Of a stretch of DNA of 64,000 nucleotides, positions 8,812 to 20,900 are shown piece after piece; position 1 is the first letter of the stretch; each line of letters opens with the position of its first letter. The stretch lies in NCBI RefSeq assembly GCF_001635455.1, contig NZ_LWEH01000011.1:89717-153716 (forward strand), given 5' to 3'. Below the pieces are notes generated by a model. That model was given only the letters and a program-made list of their open reading frames with translations, was not told the DNA's origin and did no database searches. This DNA is from Vibrio sp. HI00D65. Its GTDB lineage: Bacteria; Pseudomonadota; Gammaproteobacteria; Enterobacterales; Vibrionaceae. Position numbers and translations under genes: made by a program.

Positions 8812-8958
8812 TTGAAATTACAAGAAGTTAGGATCGAATACAAGATATGGACGGAAAAAGTTTATTTTTTGTGCAATGAACTGGCAATTTAGTTAAGTGG
8901 GCCCAACAACGGAAAAGCGGGTATTAAGGATGAAGTGATAGGTTTGCGAGAAGTGACA

Positions 8959-8987
8959 GTGTGCCTTTGGGGTAGTTAAAGGCACAC
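8959..8987 (-). terminator. Hairpin after the methyltransferase gene
   Basis: A 10-bp perfect stem (8959-8968 with 8978-8987, nine-base loop), 17 bases past the methyltransferase stop. No T tract follows in that direction, so it may be a weak terminator or a 3'-end stabilising hairpin. Confidence 0.45.
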
Positions 8988-9003
8988 CCGATTTGCTTGC
9001 GGG

Positions 9004-9708
9004 TTAGGCTGAAACTTTCTCGCAACGCATGAAGATGAAGTTAACGTTTTTTGATAGACGCCCGTATGTTTCTTCAGAGATGGCTTTGGCTTTCTCGTCG
9101 ATTGTGCCTTCAGTGATTTGTGAAATCAGCAAGCCAGATTGGCTGACCGCTTGGCAAAGCTCTGTTAATGAACGGCGGTAGAAGCTTACCTGAACTGGTG
9201 TGCCGACCGTGTTCCATTCTTCTTGAATAAATTCGCGCTCAAAGTAGTTACCTGAGAGGGTGCACTCGAAATCCGCAAATGGGTGGTGAGTGGAAAACAC
9301 GATGTAGCCACCTGGTTTCAAAACGCGATACACGTCATCAAAGACAGGCTTTAGATCTTCAATGTAATGCAGCACCAAAGGACACACAATGACATCAGCG
9401 CTGTTATCGGCTTCTTTGGGTAAACCAAGAGCTGCATCTTGCGTGTATGCGGTCACATTGGGGATTTGTTTTCCGTTCACTAGGTCAACCATATCTTGAG
9501 AAAGGTCGGTGCATGTGACTTTGTTGGCACCTTGGTCGATAAACCACTGTGCGTATATACCTGAGCCGCAACCAAGGTCGACAATATCGAGCCCTTTAAC
9601 ATCGTCTAGTAAGGCTATGGTTGATGGGCGTTCTAATAAGGCATTATAAATATTATCGCGAGCAGCAGAGTCGTATTGCTTTGCGTAGGTGGTGTACATT
9701 TCGGACAT
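9004..9708 (-). CDS. Class I SAM-dependent methyltransferase
   Basis: A 234-residue soluble methyltransferase of the Methyltransf_11/25 type. Motif I is VDLGCGSGIYAQWF (residues ~46-59), the acidic end of the second strand is CTDLS (~72-76), and VIVCPLVLHYIEDL is motif IV with the usual post-motif. YRVLKPGGYIVFSTHHP is the conserved loop. The C-terminal part holds a Tyr/Arg-rich cap, probably the substrate site. It resembles small-molecule methyltransferases; the substrate is unknown. It is monocistronic, facing away from the speA remnant. Confidence 0.85.
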   Translation of the reverse strand: MSEMYTTYAKQYDSAARDNIYNALLERPSTIALLDDVKGLDIVDLGCGSGIYAQWFIDQGANKVTCTDLSQDMVDLVNGKQIPNVTAYTQDAALGLPKEADNSADVIVCPLVLHYIEDLKPVFDDVYRVLKPGGYIVFSTHHPFADFECTLSGNYFEREFIQEEWNTVGTPVQVSFYRRSLTELCQAVSQSGLLISQITEGTIDEKAKAISEETYGRLSKNVNFIFMRCEKVSA

Positions 9709-10046
9709 GATTTAACACTCATCAATAGGTATGGAAGTACAGGATACTGACTATCTTGGTGATAGCGAGAGTTGTGATAGTGAAGTGCCGATATTTGTCA
9801 CAACCCTGACTTAACATCATCAAATTAGCTAAGAATTTTATGCGTCATTGTTATTTTATTCACCTAATTTTTTGTTAGAAAGTGCTTTATTTTTAATGCA
9901 CTTCAGCCTGTTTTTTGCCCTAAAACCTTGTAATTCCTTAGTTGTCACTTTAAGTCGATCCGTCGATAAAAAACGTAATCGTAACCACAAATATCAATGG
10001 TTGGACTCGCTCTTAATAATATCGGTTAATGCAGCCAACAAATCGT
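9709..10046. other. Intergenic stretch without a gene
   Basis: Upstream region of the methyltransferase gene and the former body of speA. I see an inverted GTTGTGA/TCACAAC pair (9771-9777, 9798-9804) with imperfect CRP-like halves, and AT-rich sequence suited to promoters. No protein similarity is readable until the speA remnant begins. Confidence 0.5.
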
Positions 10047-10396
10047 GTTCGAACGTTTTATTGCCAGTGCCAGCTTGAAACCCAGATGAACCATACCCAA
10101 TGGGCTTCTTCCTCGTAAGGGCGTACCAAGAGATTTTGGGCGATATGCATAACCTATTTGGTGATACGCACAGTGTTGTGGTAAATGTTGATGAAAGCGG
10201 AGAAGCGAACATTGATTACATCAACGAAGGTGACACAGTAGAAGACATGATGCGTTACGTTCACATTGACATGGACCTAATTCGTCAGAACTACAAAGAA
10301 TTGGTCACGGCGAAAGTACCAGCGCAAGAGCAGCAAAGCGTACTTGAAGAGTTAGAGAAAGGCTTGATGGGTTACACCTATCTTGAGGATTTTTAA
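10047..10396 (+). pseudogene. speA: 3' remnant of biosynthetic arginine decarboxylase
   Basis: Only the last ~105 codons of SpeA survive from a family length near 630-640. The conserved end is clear: [39 protein letters not shown] and the terminal [14 protein letters not shown]. Reading further upstream in frame gives LPVPA, stop, [11 protein letters not shown]. The TGA at 10076-10078 stands where Vibrio SpeA appears to have Trp (one-base TGG to TGA change). Beyond about 10047 the similarity fades. The PLP and substrate regions are gone, so the product cannot be active. The usually invariant Gly after FFLV is Arg here. An ATG at 10100 could still let ribosomes translate into speB, whose ATG overlaps the remnant's TAA. 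Confidence 0.85.
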
Positions 10397-11325
10397 TGAA
10401 CGATCTATTTACGAAACCAGATTACTCGCTGTACTCCAATGCGATGACATTTATGCGTCGTCCTTTGGTGCAAAATCCAATCGACAACGATGCTGATGTG
10501 GTTGTATTAGGTGCGCCGCTAGATATTGCGACTTCTGGTCGTCCGGGCGCGCGCATGGGTCCTGATGCGATTCGTCGTGCATCGGTAAACTTGACGTGGG
10601 AAGGTAAGAAATTCCCATGGGACTTCAATGTATTTGAACATACCTCAGTGATTGATGCTGGCGACCTTGTGTTTGATTGCGGTGACGCAGAAGACCTAAC
10701 TCAGCGTTTGGAAGCAGCAGCTGACGCGATTCTAAATAGTGGTAAAACTCTGTTAGGTTTAGGTGGAGATCACTTCATTGCACAGCCTTTACTGCGAGCG
10801 TATGGTAAGAAGTACGGTGAGATGGCATTGATTCACTTCGACGCACATACTGACACCTACAACCAAGGTAGCCGTTACGACCACGGCACTATGTTCTACC
10901 ATGCACCGAACGAAGGTCTTATCTCGCCAGAATATTCGGTGCAGATCGGGATTCGTACAGAGTACAAACAAGAAGGTCATGGCTTCAACGTCATTAATGC
11001 TATGCAAGCCAATGACATGAGTGTGGACGAGATCATTTCTCAAGTGAAAGATATTGTTGGTGATAAGCCGGTGTATCTGACGTTTGATATCGACTGTCTT
11101 GACCCTGCTTTTGCACCGGGTACTGGCACGCCAGTTTGCGGTGGTTTGAACTCCGATAAAGTGCTGAAAATCATCCGTGGTTTACAGGGTATCAATATGG
11201 TTGGTATGGACGTTGTAGAAGTGTCTCCAGCGTATGACCAAAGTGACATCACAGCGTTAGCGGGTGCTACGATTGCACTTGAGCTGCTTTATGTTTGGAC
11301 GGCGAATCGTCTAGCTAAATCATAA
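10396..11325 (+). CDS. speB: Agmatinase
   Basis: Mn-dependent ureohydrolase that splits agmatine into putrescine and urea; 309 residues, close to E. coli SpeB. The binuclear manganese ligands are visible in [14 protein letters not shown] and [24 protein letters not shown]-type arginase-specific features are absent and the C-terminus fits agmatinases. The ATG shares one base with the stop of the speA remnant, which shows an ancestral speA-speB operon. With speA broken next to it, agmatine must come from outside or from another decarboxylase, or the enzyme may now serve another guanidino compound. The gene itself looks intact. Confidence 0.93.
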   Translation: MNDLFTKPDYSLYSNAMTFMRRPLVQNPIDNDADVVVLGAPLDIATSGRPGARMGPDAIRRASVNLTWEGKKFPWDFNVFEHTSVIDAGDLVFDCGDAEDLTQRLEAAADAILNSGKTLLGLGGDHFIAQPLLRAYGKKYGEMALIHFDAHTDTYNQGSRYDHGTMFYHAPNEGLISPEYSVQIGIRTEYKQEGHGFNVINAMQANDMSVDEIISQVKDIVGDKPVYLTFDIDCLDPAFAPGTGTPVCGGLNSDKVLKIIRGLQGINMVGMDVVEVSPAYDQSDITALAGATIALELLYVWTANRLAKS

Positions 11326-11363
11326 AATGTCGTTGTTGTAAGCATAGCATTGCTATCTGATTT

Positions 11364-11396
11364 AAAAGCCCACCATGTTTTACTTTGTGGGCTTTT
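11364..11396 (+). terminator. Terminator after speB
   Basis: A 10-bp stem AAAAGCCCAC (11364-11373) with GTGGGCTTTT (11387-11396), followed by more T residues, 38 bases after the speB stop. Confidence 0.9.
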
Positions 11397-11981
11397 TTGT
11401 TTTTCTGCCGCTTGACTGACTGAGCTATCGTAAAGGTGACAACGCTTGCGGTAGAGGTTGGTTAATCTTCTGCCAAATATCCACTATGCAACTTATTTTA
11501 TTGTATTTTGGTGGTCTTCCGGGGGCGATAGTCTGCGTGTTGTCTCAAAGTTGGGAATAGTTGCTGTTTAGTTGTTGATACATAGCTCACTTCAATTAAT
11601 GCCTTATTTTCGCTAATGATTTGTTAACTTTATTACGGTATAAATTTATGAAATTGAGAGGTGTAATTATATGTGAGTTTATTTGCATACAAATCAGCAC
11701 CCTACTAACTTTTAACTAGTGTTCCGGAAATCCTTGGAAAATAGAGAAGTTTGCAAGAAGAGGTCTACTCCCGCAGATATGGCATTTTTTATGGGGAAGA
11801 CTAGGCTTAAAGGTAAGTAAACTATAAAAAAACAGGTGAAATTTATTCTCTTTTTGTACCTCTTCGATGAACCGTTTGAATGTATTCCGAAGAGCGAGAT
11901 ATAAGTTACTGAAAATCTGAGATTGCTTTTATAAACAATGTTCACCGCTCTTTAGAAGCGGTTTGTGACATCGGGGGATAT
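11397..11981. other. Long upstream region of the giant adhesin gene
   Basis: 585 bases with no supported gene. AT-rich sequence at 11580-11700 and around 11810-11850 could hold promoters. A small hairpin with 6-bp arms (ACCGCT 11944-11949, AGCGGT 11957-11962) lies 19 bases before the adhesin ATG, just upstream of its GGGGGA ribosome site (11972-11977). It could influence translation. I cannot assign regulator sites with confidence. Confidence 0.5.
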
Positions 11982-14900
11982 ATGGATATCGAAGTTTCGC
12001 GTCAGACTGTGGTAGTCGAAGCTACCAGCGGAGATGTGGTTATAGTTAAGCCTGACGGCAGTGCCAAAAAAGTTTCGGTTGGCGATATCATCCGTGAAAA
12101 TGAGATTGTTATTACCGCGCATGATGCTGAACTCCTAATAGGCCAGCCTAGTGGCCCTGTTGAGGTTGAAGGTAATTGTGTTGGTTGTGTCGATCAAGAC
12201 TTGGCTTGGGCAGATGCGCCTATCGCCGGAGAGGTGAATATCGATTTGGCGCAAGTTGCTGATGATTCATTCACTGATGATGATCTTGCGGCTATTCAAG
12301 AAGCCATTTTAGGTGGTGCCGATCCAACTCAAATTTTAGAAGCTACCGCAGCTGGTGGCAGTCTAGGTTCTGCAAACGCAGGCTTTGTCACCATTGATTA
12401 CAACTATTTAGAAACTCGTCCTTCGACCTTTTTTGAAACTTCAGGCCTAGAAGATCAATCTGTTGATGAAGATAGGGAAGAGCTTAGATCGATTACGCTC
12501 TCATCGGGTGGTCAATCCATCGCAGAAATACTGACCGAAGGGTCCATTTCTGGAAATACCTACCCTCAATCGGTGACGGTTACTGATACCTTTGTTGCGG
12601 GTAGTTTAGCGCTTGACCCAGATTTTTTTGCTCCAGAAACTCTTTCTCTCGCCTCGCTCCTTAGTGAACTCAATAGCGACATTACCTCTAATGGCCAACC
12701 GGTTACCTTTACGTATGATTCAGCCTCTAATTCGATTATTGGTGTTCAAGGTACAGATGAAGTGCTGCGCATCGATATTGATGCCGTAAGTATCGGAAAT
12801 GACATTGAATTATCGCTGACCACAAGTGTTTTTCAACCGATAGATCATGCTCCGTCGATTGGTGGCGGACAGGTATCCTTTACGGGCGACCAAATCAACA
12901 TTGCTTTTGACATACAGGGCCAAGACACCGCAGGTAATCAGCTCGTCACACCAATTAATGCGCAAGTAACCGTCCTTGATGGGGTAGATCCGTCTGCCGA
13001 AAGCGTGTCTATCGATAATGTTGAAACAAGCAGTGCTGCATCTGAAGGCACGTTTTCAAATATTGGTAGTGATAACCTACAGTCAGCTGTTTTTGACTCT
13101 AGCGCACTTGCTCAATTTGATGGTGTGCTAAGTGATAATCAGGCGACCGTTGCATCTTTGTCTGCTGATGGAAGTACCATCACACTGTCAATCCAAGGTA
13201 GTAGCGACGTTATTTTAACCGTTAGTTTAGATACTGACGGTACCTATCGATTTGAGCAGTTTAGACCAATAGAGCAAGGCGGCACTGATTCACTTTCTTT
13301 CTCTTTGCCAATCACGGTTACCGATTTTGACCAAGATGTCGTAACCAATACCATCAACCTCGCTATTTCTGATGGCGATAAACCAGTCATTACCAATGTC
13401 GACAGTATCGATGTTGATGAAGCTGGCATTGTTGGCGGTTCTCAAGAGTGGACGGCAAGCGTATCAGGAAGTGGCAGTGTCACCTCTGAAATTTTTGATA
13501 GTGACATTATCGATCATCATGAACTTGAACCTGCAGAGTTTAATACCGCTGGCACACTGATATCTAACGGTGAGGTTGTGTTACTCGAGCTGGTTGATGA
13601 AACCAATGGTGTGCGAACGTACGAAGGCTATGTTGAGGTTAATGGCGCAAGAATTACGGTTTTTGATGTGAAAATTGATAGCCCATCTTTGGGTAGCTAT
13701 GAATTTAACCTTTATGAAGAACTATCGCATCAAGACGCTGAAGACTCGCTTTTAACCTTTGCACTGCCTATCTATGCGGTAGATGCAGATGGCGATAGGT
13801 CGGCGTTATCCAGTGGTTCAAGTACTCCAGAAGCCGCCCAGATTTTTATCAACGTTAAAGATGATGTCGTTGAACTGGTTGATGAGGTTGAATCTGTTAC
13901 CGAGCCGACTCTAGCTGGCGATACTGTTGTGTCATATAACCTGTTTAATTTCGAAGGTGCGGATGGTTCGACAATTCAATCATTCAACTACGATGGTGTT
14001 GATTATTCACTAGATCAAAGCTTACTGCCTGATACCCCACAAACTTTCAGTTTTACTGAGGGTGTGGTCACTATCTCGCTAAACGGTGATTTCAGTTTTG
14101 AAGTTGCTCGTGATATCGATCATGCAAGTAGCGAAACTATCATCAAACAGTTTTCATTCTTTGCCGAGGACGGTGATGGCGACACTGATACATCAACGCT
14201 TGAGTTAAGTATTACCGATGGTCAAAACCCGGCAATCAATCTGATTCCACCTGTTACTTTATCTGAAACCAATCTTGCTGATGGCTCTTCACCAAGTGGA
14301 AGTGCTGTAAGCGCAACCAACACGATCACCTTTACTTCTGGTAGTGATGATGTAGCGAATTTCCGCATTGAGCCTACTGAGTTCAATGTCGGCGGTGCAC
14401 TGAAATCGAATGGTTTTGTGGTCGAGATAAAAGAAGATTCGGCTAATCCGGGTACTTACATTGGTTTTATTACCGATGGTTCAAATATTGAAGTTCCAGT
14501 GTTCACGATAGCCTTCTCTACGAGCACACTAGGTGAGTACACCTTTACTCTGCTTGAAGCATTAGACCATGTGGATGGTTTAGATAATAACGATCTGAGC
14601 TTTGATCTGCCTGTTTATGCGGTAGACAGTGATGGTGACGATTCATTGGTGTCTCAACTGAATGTGACCATCGGTGATGATGTTCAAATCATGCAAGATG
14701 GCACATTAGATATTGTTGAGCCTAATCTAGCTGATGGCACGGTGACCACTAACACCATTGATGTGATGCCAAACCAAAGTGCTGATGGCGCGACGATTAC
14801 TCAGTTCACCTATGACGGTCAACTTCGAACGCTTGACCAAAATGACACGGGGGAACAGCAATTCAGCTTCACAGAGGGTGAGCTGTTTATCACGCTGCAA

Positions 14901-17900
14901 GGTGAGGTGCGATTTGAACCAAACCGTAATCTAGACCACTCCTTGAGTGAAGACATCGTGAAGTTGATAGAGGTCACCTCAAGTGATTTCGATAAAGATC
15001 CAGTAACATCAACGGTTACTCTGACCATCACTGACGGTGATAACCCGACAATCGATGCGGTACCGAGCGTCTTACTTAAAGAAGCGGATCTCGCTGATGG
15101 CTCATCACCAAGTGGCAGTGCGGTTAGCCAAACAGAAACCATCACTTTTACCAACCAAAGTGATGATGTTGCAAAGTTCCGTTTGGAGCCGAGTGAGTTT
15201 AATACTGGCGGTACTCTGAAATCTGATGGCTTGGTGATTGAGATTCGAGAAGAACCTGCGGGTTCGGGTAACTACATAGGCTTCACCACAGACACTTCAA
15301 ATGTCGAGACCACAGTCTTCACACTTGCATTTAGCAGCACGACATTAGGTGAGTACACCTTTACGCTTTTAGAAGCGATTGATCACACACCAATTCAAGG
15401 TAATAACGACCTAACGTTTAACTTGCCAGTGTACGCGGTTGATACCGATGGCGATGATTCTCTAATGTCGCCACTTGCTGTGACGATCACCGATGATATC
15501 CAAGTCATGGTCGATGGCGCGTTTACGATTGAAGAGCCGACTGTCGCTGATTTAGCAGCGGGTACGCCGACAACTACGACCGTGAATGTTCTTGATCAAG
15601 AAGGGGCAGACGGCACGACCATCACTCAAATCAATTATGACAACGGCACAGTGTTTACGCTTGACCAGAGCAATACTGGGGAGCAGAAGTTTGTGGTTGC
15701 TGAAGGTTCGCTTTACATCACGCTGCAAGGTAATGTGCGCTTTGAACCACACCGTAATCTCGACCATACAAGTGGAGACATCGTTAAGTCGATAGTCGTC
15801 ACTTCAAGCGACTCAGATAGTGATGTTGTTACTGCTACAGTCACGTTGACTATTACTGATGGTGATATTCCAACGATCGACAATGTACCAAGCGTTACTT
15901 TATCTGAAACTAATTTGAGTGATGGTTCTACGCCAAGCGGTGCTGCAGTCAGTCAAACAGAGACGATTACCTTTACCAATCAAAGTGATGATGTGGCGAG
16001 TTTCCGTATTGAACCGACAGAATTCAATGTTGGTGGGGCGCTCAAATCAAATGGGCTGGTGGTGGAGCTAAAAGCAGACCCAAGCACACCAGGTGGTTAT
16101 ATCGGTTTTGTGACTGATGGCTCGAACGTTGAAACCAACGTGTTCACGATCAGTTTCTCTAGTACTACCCTTGGCCAATATACTTTCTCGTTATTGGAAG
16201 CGTTAGATCATGTGGATGGTTTAGCTAATAACGTTCTTAGCTTCAACCTTCCTGTTTATGCGGTAGATACCGACGGCGATGATTCATTGGTGTCACAGTT
16301 GAATGTGACCATCGGTGATGATGTTCAAATCATGCAAGATGGAGATCTAAATATTGTCGAGCCAACAGTTGCTGATTTGGCTGCGGGCACACCTACGACA
16401 ACTACCGTTAATGTATTTGATCAAGAAGGGGCAGACGGCGCGACCATCACGCAATTTACTTATGATGGCGGGGCTGTATTAACGCTTGACCAGAATAATA
16501 CTAGCGAGCAGAAGTTCGTAGTTGCTGAAGGTTCACTGTATATCACTATTCAAGGTGACGTTCGCTTCGAGCCGAACCGTAATCTCGACCATACTATCGG
16601 AGATATCGTTAAACAGATCGAGGTCACCTCAAGTGACTTCGATAAAGATACCGTGACCTCGACAGTCACCCTGACGATTACCGATGGTGATATCCCGACC
16701 ATTGATACGGTGCCAAGTGTTACTCTGTCTGAAACCAATCTTGCTGATGGCTCAGCGCCAAGTAGCGGTGCTGTAAGTCAAACTGAGACGATCACTTTTA
16801 CTAATCAAAGTGATGATGTGGCCCGTTTCCGTATTGAACCTACAGAGTTCAATGTCGGCGGCGCACTGAAATCGAATGGTTTTGCTGTTGAGATAAAAGA
16901 GGATTCAGCGAATCCGGACACTTATATCGGCTTCATTACTGATGGCTCAAATACTGAAATTCCCGTATTCACGGTTAGCTTCTCGACCACGACTCTTGGT
17001 GAATACACCTTTACTTTATTGGAAGCGTTAGACCATGCAGATGGTCTAGCAAACAATGATCTGAGCTTTGATCTTCCGGTCTATGCGGTCGACAGCGATG
17101 GCGATGACTCTTTGGTGTCTCAACTGAATGTAACCATCGGCGATGATGTTCAAATCATGCAAGATGGCACGCTAGATATCGTTGAGCCGAATTTGGCAGA
17201 TGGCACGGTAACAACCAATACCATTGATGTAATGCCAAACCAAAGTGCTGATGGTGCAACGGTTACTGAGTTTTCTTTTGGTAGCATCGTTAAAACGTTG
17301 GATCAGAGCATCACAGGCGAACAGCAATTCAGTTTCACAGAAGGTGAGTTGTACATCACTCTTCAAGGTGAGATGCGCTTCGAGCCCAACCGTAACTTAG
17401 ACCATTCCGCGAGCGAAGACATTGTTAAGTCGATAGTCGTGACATCCAATGACTTTGATAACGATCCGGTCACTGCAACCGTTACTCTGACGATAACCGA
17501 TGGCGATAACCCGACTATCGATGCTGTTCCGAGTGTGGCACTTGAAGAAGCGGATCTGGCTGATGGTTCGTCACCAAGTGGTAGTGCGGTTAGCCAAACA
17601 GAAACCATCACTTTTACCAACCAAAGTGATGATGTTGTAAAATTCCGCTTAGAGCGGAGTGAGTTTAATACTGGCGCTACTCTGAAGTCTGATGGCTTAG
17701 TAATTGAGATCCGAGAAGAACCAACGGGCTCGGGTAACTACATTGGCTTCACCACGGACACTTCAAATGTAGAAACCACAGTCTTCACACTTGTATTTAG
17801 CAGCACGACCTTAGGTGAATACACCTTTACGCTTTTAGAAGCGATTGACCATACACCAATTCAAGGTGATAACGACCTAACATTCAACCTGCCTGTGTAT

Positions 17901-20900
17901 GCGGTCGATAGTGATGGCGATGACTCTCTGATGTCGCCTCTGGCTGTAACGATTACCGATGATATTCAAGTCATGGTGGATGGTGCTCTCAGCATTGAAG
18001 AGCCGACAGTGGCTGACTTAGCCGCGGGTACGCCGACAACAACGACCGTCAATGTTCTTGATCAAGAAGGGGCTGATGGCACAACTATTACCCAAATCAA
18101 TTACGATGGCACAGTGTTTACGCTTGACCAGAGTAATGCGGGTGAGCAAAAGTTTGTGGTTGCTGAAGGCTCACTCTATATCACGCTGCAAGGCGATGTT
18201 CGCTTTGAACCGAACCGCGATCTTAATCACTCGGGCGGGGATATCGTTAAGTCGATAGTGGTCAGTTCAAGTGACTTTGATAGTGATTTGGTGACTTCAA
18301 CAGTCACGCTAATTATTACGGATGGCGATGTGCCAATTATCAACGTCATCCCTGGCGTGAGTCTTTCTGAAGTCGATCTGGCTGATGGTTCTGCACCAAT
18401 AGGCAATCCAGTATCGATGACTCAAGTGATTACCTATACCGAAGGCAGTGATGATGTGAGTCATTTCAGAATTGACCCTGCTCAGTTCAATACTTCGGGG
18501 GCTTTGAAGTCGAATGGCTTAGAGGTTGAGATTAAAGAGCAGCCAGCGAACTCTGGTAACTACATTGGCTTTGTGAAAGACGGTGCTAACGTAGAAACCA
18601 ACGTATTCACGATCAGTTTCTCAACCACAAATTTAGGGCAATACACGTTTACGTTGCTTGAAGCGTTGGACCATGCGGATGGCTTGCAGAACAACACCTT
18701 AAACTTCGATGTACCTGTTATAGCTTTGGATACCGATGGTGATGAGTCTGCGATGTCACCAATGACAGTGACCATTACCGATGATGTACAAGGTGTACAA
18801 GACGGGTCATTGAACATTGTTGAGCCTTCACTGGCTGATCTCGTTGCAGGTACTCCAACTACGCCAACCATTGATGTTATGCCGACTCAAAGTGCTGACG
18901 GCGCAAAGGTCACCCAATTTATTTACGATGGTGGTACTGCTGTCACCTTGGACCCGAATGTATCGACAGAGCAGGTGTTTACCGTAACCGATGGTTTACT
19001 GTACATTACGATTGAAGGCGAAGTTCGTTTTGAGCCAAATCGAAACCTGGATCATTCAGCGGGTGATATTGTTAGAACGATCGTTGTAACGACCAGCGAC
19101 TTTGATAACGATACTGATACCGCGGATGTCACATTAACGATCCAAGATGGGATTGATCCGGTCATCGATGTTGTTCCGAGCGTGAACTTATCGGAAGTGA
19201 ACCTAGCAGGTGGCTCAACGCCGAGTGGTTCTGCGGTGAGTTCAACACAAACCATTACCTACACCGTGGGGAGTGATGACTTAAGCCACTTTAGAATCGC
19301 GACCAACGAATTCAACCTAGGTGATGTTCTGAAATCAAATGGTCTTATTGTTCAGCTAAAAGAAGATCCTGCTTCACCTGGCGACTACATCGGGTTTACT
19401 GATGACGGGGCCGGTAACGTAACCAATGTATTCACCATTGATTTTGATAGTGTCAATAAAGGTCAGTTCACCTTCACGCTGATTGAGGCTCTCGATCACC
19501 TTGATGGCGCGCTTAATAACGACCTTAATTTCAACTTGCCTGTTTATGCGGTTGATACTGATGGTGATGACTCAGTCAAGCATGATGTTGTTGTCACCAT
19601 TCAAGATGACCTCCAACAAATGCAAGATGGCACGTTAACCATCACAGAGCCAAATACTGGCACACCAACTACCTCGACAGTTGATGTCTTGCCTACGCCA
19701 AGTGCTGATGGGGCAACCATTACACAGTTCACCTATGACGGTGGCTCTGCGATTACTTTGGATCAAAGCATTAGCGGTGAGCAGGAATTTGTTTTCACTG
19801 AAGGCTCGCTGTTTGTCACCTTGGATGGTGATATAAGGTTTGAACCAAATCGTAATCTTGACCACTCTACAGGCGACATAGTTAAGCTGATTGAATTTAC
19901 TTCATCTGATTTTGATAAGGATATTTCTTCTTCAACGGTCACACTCACTATCGTTGATGGTGATGGACCAACGTTGAATGTCGTTCCGAGTGTTAGCTTG
20001 TCTGAAAGCTTACTTGCTGATGGTTCAACGCCGAGTGGCAGCCCAGTCAGCGTGACTCAGACCATTACTTCACTTGCAAGCAGTGATGATATCGAGAAGA
20101 TTGTCGTCGAAGTAGGGCTGTTTAATACCAGCGGTGTATTGAAGTCTGATGGCCTTGAATTGAGCTTGCGTGAAGAGCCTGCGGGTTCAGGTGACTACAT
20201 AGCATTCACAACGGATGGCTCGGGTGTTGAGAAAGTTATCTTCACCCTAGAATTTGATAACACTAACCCGAGTGAGTACACGTTTACTTTGTTAGAGCGT
20301 TTGGATCATGTCGACGGATTAGGAAACAACGACCTCAGCTTTGACTTGTCGGTATATGCGCAAGATACCGATGGTGATATTTCACCGTCTAAACCGCTTT
20401 CTGTGACCATCAGTGATGACGTTCAATTGATGCAATCTGGTGCTCTTAGCATCACTGAGCCAAGCACGGGTACGCCTACCACAACGACATTTGATGTGAT
20501 GCCTGCGCAAAGTGCTGATGGCGCCACCATAACCAAATTTACTTATGGTAGTCAGCCAGAAGAGTCTCTGGTGCAAACCAATACTGGTGAGCAAGAGTTC
20601 GTATTTACAGAAGGTTCGTTGTTTATCACGCTTGAAGGCGATGTGCGCTTTGAGCCTAATCGAAATCTGAATCATTCTGGTGGTGATATCGTTAAGACGA
20701 TTACCGTGACATCAGAAGATAAAGACGGCGATATTGTTACTTCGACAGTGACACTGACCATTTCAGACGGTGCTCCACCGGTAATTGATACGATACCAAC
20801 GGTTGCATTGGAAGAAGCGAGTCTCGTGGATGGCTCATCTCCGAGCTTACCTGTGAGCCAAACTGAAAGCATTACTTTCACAGCGGGAAGTGATGATGTG

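Noticed and set aside
9994..10212. Minus-strand open frame across the speA remnant
   Set aside because: It is antisense to clear SpeA homology and has no similarity or ribosome site.
20382..20675. Many minus-strand open frames under the adhesin gene
   Set aside because: They recur with the repeat units, as expected for antisense shadows of a low-stop coding repeat.
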